Of a stretch of DNA of 64,000 nt, positions 51,670 through 63,882 are shown piece after piece. Positions within the stretch are counted from its first letter, which is position 1. Each line of letters begins with the position of its first letter. The notes beneath the pieces were generated by a model. The model ran no database searches. It saw only the letters and a program-made list of their open reading frames with translations, and was not told the origin of the DNA. The DNA is from Odontocerum albicorne (Eukaryota; Arthropoda; Insecta; Trichoptera; Odontoceridae). The translations under genes and the position numbers were made by a program. The stretch spans positions 19,034,103 through 19,098,102 of the forward strand of contig OX463854.1 in NCBI GenBank assembly GCA_949825065.1, written 5' to 3'.

Positions 51670-52880
51670 CCCTTTCGTACTCAAATTTTATTTTTCTTTA
51701 GATTTAACTTTTTTTTTCGCATTTATTAGTCATTAATATTTATAAAGAAATATGGAAAAAAAAATATTTTAAAAAAATCGATCGAAACTTATAAAACACT
51801 AATGGGATCTACACTTCCCACTGATACTTGGTAGAATACTCAGTGTGCGTAAGAAAGAAAACCTTTTTTTTTAAGAAAATAATTTATTTTAAGTAAAAAA
51901 CATACATCTAGAATCGGATCAGAACTCCAATAATTTTTGAGATGGGGCAATTGATGTATCCCCATAATTATAATCACTCCTATGAATGCTCTTATCTCTT
52001 CAGTGGATGTGTCCAACCACATATGGGATTGTTTTTGATGTGCATATCTGTTTGTTTCGTTAACAATATTTTTAATGATATTGTCGTCAAATAATTTGTC
52101 GAAATAATCGACTGCAACCAATCAAATTTATCTGGTTAGGTGCAGCTTTCTGTCTAAAATTGGCTTCTGTAATATTTTCGAAATAACTGGAATCTTCTTG
52201 AATTAATTATATAAGTTCATCGACATCTGGTGGGGCTGGCATTTCTTCATTATTCATTTCTTCATCCTCTTCTACATTCATCGATACATCCGGTTGCGAA
52301 ATTGTCACGTTATCAAGTGCATCCAATTCCTCTTGTGCACCATCGTCAATTTCTATGTCTGACATTTCTTCAACATCGGGAAGTGAAAATAAAAACTCCA
52401 TCGCTTTTTCCATGTGGTTGGGGTTATTCAAATTCCATTTATTAGCCATCTACAAGAAAAAATATTCATCACATATTTTGAAACATAACCTTTATTTAGC
52501 TTCGTGGGAAGACCGCTTCCTACTTATGAAATATGACTTACCTTGAAATTCAGATCAAATCACCAGCTATGTATATATCATACAGTGAAAAAAATGTCTA
52601 TAGAACTCAAATCAATCGTCAAAATCCTTATTTACTTGAGAATTTTCAAGTTTTGTCACAAAATCAACATATCTGACGCACGACACTCCAAACAAAACAA
52701 CACGTGTTATTTAGAATTCAACTACCAAGATCAACCGATAAAGTAGGTAAATGTTTTATCGTAATACCCAATAATGTAGCTAGATGGCAGGAGTGAATAA
52801 ACTTGGGAAACGTAATTCCTACTGATCTTTTTAGAGCAATTTCGAAAGTGGGAAACCGTATTCCCACCAGCCACCAAAGG
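51670..52880 (-). mobile_element. piggyBac element, deleted
   Basis: TTAA at 51666-51669 borders CCCTTTCGTACTCAAA; the opposite end reads inverted CCCTTTGGTGGCTGG next to an ATTAA. Minus-strand transposase pieces lie inside. Right border approximate. Confidence 0.75.
51840..52449 (-). pseudogene. piggyBac transposase N-terminal remnant
   Basis: From ATG 52449, MANKWNLNNPNHMEKAMEFL leads into an acidic stretch (VEEMSDIEIDDGAQEELDAL, VEEDEEMNNEE). After a break at about 52205-52120, FDKLFDDNIIKNIVNETN, STEEIRAFIGVIIIMGIHQL and LKNYWSSDPILDV form the start of the DDE_Tnp_1_7 domain. It stops at about 51880, before the catalytic Asp residues. Confidence 0.85.
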
Positions 52881-53034
52881 GCTAATTAATAATTTATTTA
52901 TGTAAACATTTTATGTTTGACTGGAAATAAAATGTTCTAATTTATTTTACATTTATACTTGTTATAATACTACTTTAATAGTTATTGAGTTTGGAAACTA
53001 CTGATATAGGAAATATAAAATTATTTTATATATA

Positions 53035-53974
53035 CGAGGTGTATCCAGAAAGTAAGTGTACTGAGGCTCTCACGACTGGATGGATTTTATTTTCGACATG
53101 TTGGCTACACTTCCGTGTAGCCTAACCCTTCCCCTCCGCAACGAGACCGGTTCGAGGTCAGTACGTTGAGAAGTGTAGACGCGACAACACGTTTCGTGAA
53201 AAATGTCAAACCAATCTCCCGCCAAGTGCGAAATTTTGTAAAAAGGCAAGAGTTTTTGAGGCGCTGCAAACTCCATGGAGATGAATTTCTCCGCTCCATC
53301 GTTACTGGAGATGAAACTTGGGTTGCACACTACACGCCTGAAACCAAAAGGCAGTCTCAACAGTGGCGTCACACCTCTTCACCCTCCGCCAAAAAGTTCA
53401 AAACCACAATTTCAGCCAAGAAAATCATGGCATCCGTGTTTTGGGACTGTCAAGGCATAATTTTAATTGAATATATGCCTCAAGGGGAGATCATCAACTC
53501 TGCAAGATACTGTGAGACCCTAAAAAAATTGCGGAGGGCGATTCAGAACAAGAGGAGAGGCATGCTGACAAAGGGAGTCTGCTTGCTGCACGACAATGCA
53601 AGACCACACACGGCCAACGCCACGAAGGAACTGCTCGCCTCGTTTAAATGGGATGTCCTGAACCATCCCGCGCATTCCCCTGACCTAGCACCTTCAGATT
53701 ACTATCTCTTTACCTCCCTGAAGCTGCACATGGGTGGGAAAAGGTTTTCAACCGACGAGGAGGTGGAGAAGTGGACGGAGGGGTTGGTGGGAAACTACTT
53801 CGAGGAAGGCATCAACAAGTTGATACCCCGCTTCACCACCTGCATTGAGAGGAATGGCGACTATGTCGAAAAATAGCTTACATATGTACTACGGTAACCA
53901 CGTAATTTTTTTGTTTAAATAAAAAAAATTGTAACCTACAAAAATTCAGTACACTTAGTTCTGGATATGCCTCG
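53035..53974 (+). mobile_element. Mariner element, copy 2, with 5' gene deletion
   Basis: TA at 53033-53034 and 53975-53976. Same termini and 5' leader as copy 1 (49681-51006) but in the opposite orientation and 940 bp long. About 390 bp are missing from just after codon 10 to just before the catalytic domain. Confidence 0.95.
53203..53876 (+). pseudogene. Mariner transposase lacking DNA-binding domain
   Basis: The native ATG at 53203 reads MSNQSPAKCEIL and then stops at the deletion joint. In another frame a long open stretch keeps the complete catalytic domain with the normal triad: TGDETWVAHYTPETKRQS, LLHDNARPHTANATKE, HPAHSPDLAPSDYYLF, and the C-terminus up to NGDYVEK-stop. Both helix-turn-helix motifs are deleted, so even if it is expressed from an internal Met it could not bind its ends. 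Unlike copy 1, the first Asp is intact. Confidence 0.9.
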
Positions 53975-54616
53975 TATTAGTCAAAAATAGTTTTTATTCC
54001 CTAAACTGAGTGAGCTTAAAAGAGGTTATAAATAAACAAGAGATCTCTGCTAAATAAATTAAATTTATCCTAAACTTTTTCAAATGTTTGAGTTTTAGAA
54101 CCACCTTAATGGCGAAGGTGTATTTTCAACGTTCCACAAATATTGATTGTAGAAAATTTCCAGATGAATTTTAGTTCTTACTTCGTCTTGTCAGATATGT
54201 GAATCCTCTATTCATCACACTGTTCTGTTGCCCAACATCTAGAGCTGTTTAGAAGGCTTGGTCTCACTCAATGTACTAGATGAAGATTTTCATCTGAACC
54301 ATCCCATATTAAATTACCAATATCAATTTTTAACGTTACATGCAGTCTTGTGATGAAAGATAACCAAAATCACTTTTGACCATATAGTATTATTAAAATT
54401 TGACATTTTGAGTACATCAATGTCATCTAAGCTAAATTTCCTTCTTTTATTTACTCTTGGTTCTGGGAGAATTCGCAATGCATATATTCAGTATTGGCTC
54501 TTTGTAACACTAAATATACCCCAACGCTTGAAAATGCAAGTCTTCGACCAATGTTTTGCTGACAATGTAAAAATCAATACAGATCTATATAAGCATATTT
54601 CTTAAATTTGACAATA

Positions 54617-55514
54617 CTACCTTGATCAAAAAATTTTAGGACTTTATTCATAAAATCGAAAATACAAGTTTATTCATCAAAATCGATATGGTCCCCTTCA
54701 AAGTACTCCCCATCGACTGCAACGCACTTACGCCAGCACTTGATCCAATCCTCGAAACACCGCTGGTACTCAATTTTCAGTATGTCCATCAGAGCCATCT
54801 TCGATTTTTCATGACATCCTCTCGGGTGCTGTAACGCGTTCTGCGAAGCGGTTTTTTAAGTCAGTTGAACAGGAAAAAGTCACAGGGAGCCAGATCAGGT
54901 GAATTCGAATGCTGCTGGATAGTAATCGTGTTGTTTTTGGTCAAAAACTCATGGATATCATGTCTTTCGTGATTTCTACGCGGTCCTTTTTTGCATGAAA
55001 TTGAGGTCTTTCGGCACGTCTGAGGCCCAAATCACTAACCAAAATGTCTTGAGCGGATCCATAAGCGATGTTCAAGTCCTCTGCCAGCTCTCTGATGGTC
55101 AATTTGCGGTTTTCGGCCAACATTTCTTTGATTTTATCGATGTTTTCATCGGTTTTCGACTGCCACTGCGTTCATCATCCTCGACCGACTCACGACCACT
55201 TCTGAAGCGTTCGTGCCACCAAAAAACACTTCTCCAACAATTCCAAAGTCTGCGGATCGTTAAATCCGTATTTCACACAAAATTTAATGCAAACTCGTTG
55301 ATGCACAGTTGATGCCATTTTCAAACTTGTAAAAAATCGAAAACACTCGATTGCTCAGTACAGCGTAACTTTTACAAATGTCAAGCTATGATGCTGAAAT
55401 TTGGAGGGAAGTGTCGATAATAGATGTGGTAACCTAACAAAAAAAAAAGAATTCCAATCGGGTGACTGACAGCGCCACATAGGGGCCGGTCCTAAAACTT
55501 TTTGATCAAGGTAG
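54617..55514 (-). mobile_element. Mariner element, internally deleted (third copy of the 39672 family)
   Basis: TA at 54615-54616 and 55515-55516. The termini CTACCTTGATCAAAAA are inverted. It is 898 bp and reads on the minus strand from ATG 55318, with HTH ENRKLTIRELAEDLNIAYGS intact but the catalytic middle deleted, as in the 39672 copy. Confidence 0.92.
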
Positions 55515-55874
55515 TATGTGCTCTGGTTAAAAATGATTTTTTATTTACAATACTAATTTTTAATGTTTTGCATTTTCAGGTTTTCTTCATTGCAGAACCA
55601 AAAACATAGTTATCATAAGATCTTTTAACTCTAGTGGAACTCAAATGAGAAACTATCTTGGATTACAATGGCGTCAAATTTAAAAATAATGTATACATCA
55701 GAAGATAAGCACCTATTAAAAAATGTCCAATTTAAAAGACAATATTTCATAAGTTGGTGATTGTATTTAGAATAATGCACTATCAAGACGAATTCAGGTC
55801 AAAACAATTTAAAAAAATGTATATGCTTAGTGGATAAATTTCATTTTATAAAGTTTAAACAAGATAATTATTAA

Positions 55875-56085
55875 CTACCTCCATGAGAAGAAACCTGTCC
55901 TAAGACCCGGAAGTTGCGGGCTCGATTCCCATTGGTATCCAATTTTCTTAAAAAAGATCAGTCTGGTTTTTACTAACAATTTTCTGGTTGGTCAAAAGAG
56001 ATTGCTACATGGCAATAAACCTGTCAGGTTGGACTGTATACAGTGAAAATGTAATACAATGCAATGTTATTGCAATTATTAATGT
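55875..56085 (+). repeat. tRNA-derived SINE
   Basis: B-box-like GGGCTCGATTCCCATTGG, the body AGATCAGTCTGGTTTTTACT, then TTCTGGTTGGTCAAAAGAG, CATGGCAATAAACCTGTCAG and GTAATACAATGCAATG. Structure matches the copies at 5535-5725 and 1305-1432/2465-2535. Confidence 0.75.
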
Positions 56086-58487
56086 TTTATTCTGAACAAA
56101 ACGTTTAAGAATTGCAAAATATAAGTTTTTTTAGTTTTCAGTGTACTGTAATATCCAGTTTTCTTCTGCTTTTAATAAATTTTTTAATGTAAAACTGGTG
56201 CCTGATGTTTTATTTTAACATACTTGTAAATTTGTTTATTTCTCTATATAACTAGGGTATGATTTTGTTAAATATTAATCGATGGAAAATGTAGAATAAT
56301 GTAAATAAATATAAAAAAGAAACACATTGCTTTTTATTTCAATTATTTATTTAAAAAATTGATCATAATTTGTCACACATGATTCGCAAATCAATATAAG
56401 AAATACCCACAGTAAATACAAAACAATCACATCAAAGAATTTTTTAAGTTTACAAAATACAATCCAATTATTTATTCACTATGTGTGAATTCACCATGTT
56501 CATAATGACTAATATGTGCAATAGAAGGAAAAAACGTATGGACTGCTGAATTTTAATCCATGTTTGTGATAAATTTCTTCAAACTAATTGATTTTTAATC
56601 TAATAATAATGTGTTAAAAATTATTGTTTAATATCCAAATTTGGTTTATTCTCACATGTAGACAGGAATATGTCATGTCAGAGTCCATATAATTAGATTT
56701 CAAATAAGTATTATGTAAGTTCAATTTAATTTAAAGATTTCAGATTTTTCGACACCTATTTATTAAGGCCAGATTATAAAAGGTTTCATTTAATTGTTTT
56801 TTTTTTACCCAGTGTTTATGAACCTGAACCTCTTTGAACTGTGATCCAGATTAGGGTATTAGTTATAGCTTTATGACCCAAGTCAAGATTGATAAAATAA
56901 CGTACATATAACAATAAAAGAAATTTTGTATTTTAATAATATAAAATACAGTTGTTACTTTCGACGTGCTGTGGCGTGGAAGGTATTTAAAATGAATTTT
57001 GTACATTTGTAACATGTAATTTTTATGTAAAAATATTATTGTTTAAAGTATCATGTGGCTCATTTAAACTGACACAATTTTGGTTCACGGCCCATAAGAA
57101 AGTATGGCTTAACCATCACTGCACAAGTACAATATGAAACCAACTAAAAAAAATTTGATTCTTTTAAAATTTATTCAAGTAAGGTTCAATATAAGATATG
57201 GCAAAAATTGTAGGTTTTTATCAAGCTATGTTTCTGTCTTCAACCATCTAAAGATAAGATTTTTCTACACAAAATGGCATCATCAACTTAAAATTAATTT
57301 ATTTACTTGTAGAACTTGTGTATTGATAGTATAAGTACATCTATCCCTTGATTTACGCAGTTTCATCTTATGTGGTTAATAAATATATTTTTCAATACAA
57401 TTGAATTCCGCGTTATTTGAATTTTGTATAGTAAATCGTACATCTGGATGATTGAGCAATTGCCTCGTGCCAACGTGCTCGGCACTGAAGGTCAGGTTGG
57501 CAGAAAGGCAGACCTCCAACACAATAAATATGTAGTTAAACATGAAAAAATTGTGTTGAGTCACTTTAATTCTCACATTAAATATTTGTACCAGTGTATC
57601 AAAAAACACTATTTTTACCAATAAAAATATTTTCTTACACCTTTCTTTGATTTTTATTAGGTTGGTCGATTCATTTTACACGCTTCTTTGGTACAGTTAT
57701 TTGACATTTATATGAGTTCTGTACCTCAATTTAAGTGGATTTTTGATATTCTCAAATATATCTTCCAATTTTGTCAAATTTCTTGTCACAATTTCGATTT
57801 ATGCGAATTTTATTCGAACATATCTATCACGAAAATCGAGGGATAGGTGTTATTAACTCTTTAACACATACACGAACATACCTAATCCATGGGCATAGCT
57901 TAGGGGATTTTTTTGTTTCAATATTGAAATTCCTCATTTCGATAAAACTTGAGAATTTAAATATTTTCAACAGAGCTGAACTGGTTTGGAGCATGGCTAC
58001 TTTGAAATAGTTGTAGCTATAATCAGTTCTTAACTGGTCTAAATTTTCTATTGACGACAATATCTGGCCTCTTGATTTGTGTTAAGAATGAAATTGTTTC
58101 CCTTTTTCTCTAATATTTTATAAATGCTTATAAAGATTTGCAGCTGATATAGAAAGTGTACAATATATGAATAGAATTGATTTAGGAAAAAAAACTATAT
58201 TTTTAGTTCGATCGACATCATGTTAAAAACATTAAAGAATGCCATGGAACATTATCTTTATCTTAAAATCACACAGAATAATAACGTATTATAAGCTTTG
58301 TAACTAAAATCTATACTGTTTTGCTTCTCAAGCATTGGAATAATAATAAATTGATTTATTCATTATATTAATAACCCTAAGAGGAGAGGTTAGTATAAAA
58401 AAAAAATTTTTTTTGCAAAAAAATTATTTAATTCAATTTTTCTTTATAAATTATTTTAATGTGCCGTATTTGAGTCTATTTAATTTC

Positions 58488-58643
58488 TTGATGAGTGTAA
58501 CTGAAGCTTACTGATGATATTCTGTCTTATCACATAGCATCACTATTAGTGGGAGAAAATATTTATTGATGAGTGTAACTGAAGTTTACTGATGATATTC
58601 TGTCTTATCACATAGCATCACTATTAGTGGGAGAAAATATTCT
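58488..58643. repeat. Tandem duplication, 2 x 78 bp
   Basis: TTGATGAGTGTAACTGAAG... begins at 58488 and 58566. The copies differ at a single visible base (AGCTTAC against AGTTTAC), so the duplication is young. Confidence 0.95.
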
Positions 58644-59994
58644 TGTTTTGTAAACTGATTTTCAACACTCAGTACATTTGTTTTATTTATCATTCACAAA
58701 ATAAACATATGAATATGTGAAAACAGTCGAAGTTTATCTTATAAAACAAATTTAATTGTATCTTTGCAATATCTCATAATTTAGATGATTTTTTAGTGTG
58801 GAATTGTACAGAACTATTCTATATATAAAATACTAGGCAATTTAAAATTTAAAAAAATTGATTACACAAAATACTCATTGTGAAATTGTCTAATTTTTCA
58901 AACCCCGGTTACAGCGTTTGATCGAAAGGGCTGGATATAAAATTGTATTGTATACACATCAGTAACAACATTAATCAAACTCGAAATAATCATAGGCACA
59001 TTATTGATGTATGGCTCTTTATTTCATTAAATAAATAAAATCCTTATTTCTCCATCAAAGCTATTATATTTTCAGCTAAAACAAACATTACAAATCTTTC
59101 AATATGACATTAGTGAAAAAATACATATCCCTAATGAATGGTCAATTCACATATTGAACTTTACCATTTACATTTGTGGAATCATTATCCCATTACAATC
59201 ACAAAAAGAAATCTTATATAAAATAAAAAATTATATGAAAAAAAAAATTGGCATCTATATTTCATTGCTGCAATCATATCTCACAATATTCTATAATATA
59301 ATGTTAAAAATTATTTTATATAAGTTCTAAACCAATACAATCCATTAAACATAAAATAATAATTTTCACATGAAAATCTTAAAAATCTCCAAAAAAATTA
59401 GTAAATTTTCTAGTTAAATTGCTTTCAAACTTAATTTATTATGAGTATTATTTATATTGGAGTGAATTTAGTCACTAAATGTTGTTCGAAATGTAAATAT
59501 TAATTTTTTATAACTAAACTATTTTCTTTAAGCATGTCATGGATAAAATTTAGCAACACAATGAAAGAGAACTTTCATTTTATGCATTGATTATATATAA
59601 TATTACAACAATACCATTTTTATTCACAATAAAAACAATGCACATCAATTGTACTTAAAATAAATTGAATACATTTTCAACTATTGAATAATTGCAATAC
59701 AAAAGTTAAAAAAAAACATTTAAACAAGCAAATAAAAGCATTTTTACAGATTCAGGTTATTAACATTCTTCTATAAAATAAAATGCAAATTGAAAATTTT
59801 AAATGCTAAAGGGAAAATCAGTTCTCCAATATTGGCACATTAAGAGTCTCCAAAGAAAATATTAAATATTTATTAAACAAAATGAGTTATTTTGTTTAAT
59901 TAATTATACATATATAGGAAGTTCAATTAATATATAATGGGACAAATGGACAAATATCCAACTCACAAAACATTTTTTAATGTTATTTCACTTA

Positions 59995-60053
59995 ATTTAT
60001 GTTCAAACAATCATAGTTCAACTGGGTTGAACTATGATTGTTTGAACATAAAT
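59995..60053. repeat. Perfect palindrome, 28-base arms
   Basis: Arms 59995-60022 and 60026-60053 (GTTCAAACAATCATAGTTCA and its complement) are separated by TGG. Allowing one mismatch they extend a further six bases. Could be a fold-back element remnant; it could form a cruciform or an RNA hairpin. Confidence 0.95.
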
Positions 60054-61570
60054 GAAGTGTCTTATTCCATACAATGAATGCTGTACTAAATATTCTCGAC
60101 ACAGTGTGAAAGCTGCCAGACACGGTACAATGTTCCCATACAATGAGCATTGAACTAATGCCTATACAAAAAAATATTTGTCTCTGATGGTATGACCCTT
60201 CAGTGTTTTTTATCCACCAGGTAAACTTTATTGTAAGTTAGAAGATTTTTAAAGTCAGAATAAATAGAGAAAATATCTTGAAAATTAATAATCACTATAC
60301 AAATCATTGCAGAGGTTAATATATTTGAAATAAAAAAAAAATTGGGAACTAATGACACCTTACATCAAACATCTATGCAATATAGTAGTGTGAGTACTGA
60401 ATAAAAGAGCAAGACTTATTTAAAGGAGCTTCGCTGATCTGATATTTAATATAACACCAAAAATTATGACTTACAGTTTGGGTCATTATTCAACAGAGTA
60501 CCAGTATTTTGGCAGCTTCTCTTTACTTTATTGCTTGAATGCATGTGATTGCATAAATTAGAACTCATTCTAAAGTATATGAGTTTGGATCATTAGTTTG
60601 ATTCATATTTTGTGTCTCCTCAACAAAAAATAGGTGAGTTAGTTAAGATACTAAAAATGAGTTTGATAGACTAAAAAAACAAGCCAGAAAAACCAGGAGT
60701 CATTTCAATGTTTTTACTTCAAACAGCACACTGCTGTTTTGATACCATAGAGATCTTTCAAACTTTGTTTTTGAATTCTCAATCACTGTTTTTTTTTCAC
60801 GAAATTGTTTGTGCAATTTCAAAATATTTTCTAACAAAAAAGAAAATTATGGATGGTATTGTTAAACAATGAATAATTTGATAGTAAATTTACAAAATAC
60901 TGTAGTTAAATTGCAAATTAAATACCATAATTTCACTTGCGATTTATAAACAATCAACTACTAAATAATATGCATATATTTTACAAACAAAATATATAAA
61001 CCATATTAGTAAATTTATAAAATTCAAAAATTGTTTAATAATTGAATATAATTTGTGAATATAATAATTAAACAAGACAAAAGATAGAATAAACAAACAT
61101 TAGCTACATAACAATTAAGTTCTTAATTATGTTTGGCAATTCATAAAAACGGTTTTTTTTTGACATCAAAATTGCTTCAGATGAGATCAAATATTATTTT
61201 CATGAAAACCATTGCATAATGCAATATATTTGATTTATATATATTTATGTGCAGTGAAAAGTGTATTTGTATGCTATTCCAACAGTGTTTAAATTTTCTA
61301 GCGATTCTTCGAGGAATTCATAATTTATATATCTTCGTGCAGTGAATTTAATGTAAAAGCGGTCAAAAGTACACATGAGTATGGCACTGCAATCAACTTT
61401 TCCAGGCAAAACACAGTCTATACACAGCACTAGATTAATTTTACAGGAGAGCAATAAAAATTATTATATATCTTAGGCAAGTATCGATCTTGACAAATTA
61501 CATTGACATTTGTATGTTACAATGATATAGTTGTTTGGCACAATATATTTTGACATTATACAATTATATA

Positions 61571-62253
61571 AGATCTACCGAAAAGTTCTGTCCGATAATG
61601 TCATCTCAAGTTTCAACACGTATGAACGTGTTTGTTTGAAACATATAGGGCTGCCTCTTTTTACCATTGTATTTCTACATATGTGCTCTTCTAAATTTAC
61701 TGAAACAAGTTTCATCATCTCAGTATTCAGTGAGATTCGTTCGTGTAAACATGTCTATTGATAAAGTTCATTTACGGCATTGAATTCTGTATGAATTCCA
61801 ACAAGGTAGAAATGCTACAGAAGCGAGTAGAAATTTGGTGAACATTATTGGTAAAGATACAGTTTCTGACAGAATGTGCAGGAGATGGTTTGAAAAATTT
61901 GAAGCAGGCAATTTTGACCTTAATGACAAGGCACACTCTGGGAGACCATCTCTGATCAATGACGATATTGTTAGGAGCATTATACAGCAAGATCCTTTTT
62001 TGACAACATTGGAGATTGCGGAAAGTTCAACTCAACACAACAAATCATTTCGGACCATATTAGGAAACTTGGATTGGTGTATAAATATTCCAGATGGGTA
62101 CCTCATGAGTTAAGTGAAAAAAAATTTATATGATCGAATCGAAAAAAAAATAAAATGAAGCAATGTCAGCCAAGCACTGCTTGAGTTTGAAACGTATTGA
62201 AAATTAATTATTTTCTTTTAATTCAAAAACGGACAGAACTTTCCGGTAGACCT
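61571..62253 (+). mobile_element. Mariner element, 3' deleted
   Basis: The inverted termini share CTACCG(A/G)AAAGTTCTGTCCG at about 61573-61594 and 62228-62251; flanking TA. About 680 bp. It carries only the N-terminal half of the transposase. Confidence 0.85.
61751..62113 (+). pseudogene. Mariner transposase N-terminal half
   Basis: ATG at 61751 (MSIDKVHLRH, then a stop, ILYEFQQGRNATEASRN), followed in frame by DTVSDRMCRRWFEKFEAGNF and DLNDKAHSGRPSLINDD, the HTH and 'SGRPS' linker of mariner transposases. It ends after NIPDGYLMS; the catalytic domain is deleted. Confidence 0.85.
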
Positions 62254-62997
62254 AATAGTTGCCACCCCTCAATACACAAAATGATAGGATGGTGGCAGTA
62301 TATTTGAGAAAAACGTTCATTATTAAAAAAAACATTCAATTTGTATTTTGAAATGGCTTTGGATTCTCATTTTTTTGACATATATTTTTATACGTTGATA
62401 AAACAACTACAATTTTTTTTATTTAAAAACTTGATCTTAAAAAATTTTGAGAAAATTGCAAGGAAAAAAAGCCATTACCATAGTTTGAAAATAAAATATG
62501 CCCTTAAATTTGAACACGTGTTTTGTAAAGTGCGACACTATCCTTATATTAAAGTCACGAATTCTAATCGGAAAATAAATCGTTTCACACATTACAGCGG
62601 AAATAAGTTTCATGTCGAAAAATCTATGCTTAATTATTTTTTTTACAAAGATTTTTCAATTGTACTCTCAAACAATTTTAAAAGAAGGAAACAAAAGAAA
62701 TAAAAATATGTGTATGGATGTAGAGGAAGTGCATATTACAATAGAAAAGTCCAACATTCTGTCGTCTTAGTTTTTAGATATTTAGTGATAATAGTTAGTT
62801 GTTGTCTGTTGTATAAGTGCCAGTTAAAATATTTGGCCGGAAAAGGATCGATATTAGTGAATTGTGAAGATACCAAGCTGCGTGACAAAGGATTTTTTCT
62901 TAACAAGGACTACAAGGATAGTTACAATGTTATTTAATATATCTATCATTATATTGGAACTTTACAAATGGATATAAAAAAGATCGGATCCTATCAA
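62254..62997. other. Unassigned region left of the acidic-protein exon
   Basis: Contains plus-strand open stretches of 120 codons (62341-62703) and 75 codons (62710-62937) without recognisable similarity. It probably includes the 3' UTR of the minus-strand acidic-protein gene. I do not call a gene. Confidence 0.4.
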
Positions 62998-63882
62998 TTA
63001 AGTATCTTTGGTGTGCTTTTTCTTCGTCAAGTCCTCTTCCCCTTCTTCTTCAACTTCCTCCTCATCTTCAACCTCTTCTATCTCTACTTCCTCTTCTTCG
63101 TCTTCTTCCACTTCAATCTCCTCTTCTTCCTCTTCCTCTTCTTCAGCCTGTTTCTGGTTTAAATTGCTACTTTCTGTTTTCTTTTCCATCTCAGCTTCAT
63201 TTTTTTTAACATCTGTCTTTGCCTCTTCAACAACTATTTCTTCTTTTTCATCTTGTTCACTGCTTTCATTATTTTGCATTTTATTTTCTTCGACTTTGTC
63301 TTCTTCAACTTCTATTTCATCAACTTCTATCTCATCAATTTCTATTTCATCAATTTCTATTTCATCAACTTCTATTTCATCATCTTCGACTTCTATTTCA
63401 TCTTCTTCATCTTCTTCAACTTCTATTTCATCCTCTACTTCTACAACTTTTGTCTTGTTTACATTATCATTTTGTATTTTATTTTCTATCTCAATTACAG
63501 CTTTGTTATCTACTTTGGGTTCTTCAATTTCTTTTTCATCTTCATCTTCAACTTCATCCTCTACTTCTTCTTCTTCATATTCCTCCTCCTCCTCTTCTTC
63601 CTGCTCATTTTGTTTGGTGGCATCTTGCGACACTGTATTCTTTGCTACTATATTTTCAACTTTCTTAATTCCATTTTCAACAACTTTTTTCTCATCTTGA
63701 TCAGCCTTGACAGCTTCTTCTATTTTATGCTCTTGCAGCACAGCCTGAGTTTCTACAGCTTCTGGTTCAATATTTTTTGTGGTATTATCAGCAGCTACCT
63801 TAATTTCATTGTCTTTGGGTTCTACTATTTCATCCTCTTCTATTTCCTCATCTTCTTCTTCAGAACCATCTTCATAATCATC
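62998..63882 (-). CDS. Terminal exon of an unidentified, extremely acidic protein
   Basis: Not recognised. On the minus strand an acceptor (TTTATTTTCCAG) precedes 63882, and the exon runs DDYEDGSEEEDEEI... for about 294 codons to TAA at 62998-63000. More than a third of residues are Glu, with runs such as EEEEEEEYEEEE and EVEDEIEVEEDEEDE, Lys clusters between them and the C-terminus KKKHTKDT. A block of six-residue units (EIEVD/EIEID) comes from an 18-bp tandem repeat at about 63318-63420. No Cys, no membrane segment; it is predicted to be disordered or coiled. The gene continues beyond the right edge, so an N-terminal domain may identify it. Confidence 0.75.
   Translation of the reverse strand, partial: DDYEDGSEEEDEEIEEDEIVEPKDNEIKVAADNTTKNIEPEAVETQAVLQEHKIEEAVKADQDEKKVVENGIKKVENIVAKNTVSQDATKQNEQEEEEEEEYEEEEVEDEVEDEDEKEIEEPKVDNKAVIEIENKIQNDNVNKTKVVEVEDEIEVEEDEEDEIEVEDDEIEVDEIEIDEIEIDEIEVDEIEVEEDKVEENKMQNNESSEQDEKEEIVVEEAKTDVKKNEAEMEKKTESSNLNQKQAEEEEEEEEEIEVEEDEEEEVEIEEVEDEEEVEEEGEEDLTKKKHTKDT
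63318..63420 (-). repeat. 18-bp coding tandem repeat
   Basis: About five units like TTCTATTTCATCAA(C/T)... on the plus strand encode repeated EIEVD/EIEID on the minus strand, with synonymous and Val/Ile differences between units. Confidence 0.85.

Larger units (their letters stand above)
56086..61568. other. AT-rich intergenic DNA
   Basis: 5.5 kb with no gene, RNA or classifiable transposon that I can support. It holds a 78-bp tandem pair (58488) and a palindrome (59995). Reading frames here are short and of random composition. Confidence 0.5.

Noticed and set aside
62341..62937. Two plus-strand open stretches of 120 and 75 codons
   Set aside because: No recognisable domain, Phe/Lys/Tyr-rich as expected of AT-rich random frames, no splice or start context that decides, and they lie in the likely 3' UTR of the opposite gene.
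63008..63700. 230-codon Ser/Thr-rich plus-strand frame
   Set aside because: It is the complement of the Glu/Asp-rich minus-strand exon (GAA/GAT reads as TTC/ATC and TCT/TCA). The minus strand has a good splice acceptor and the sense composition is more plausible.
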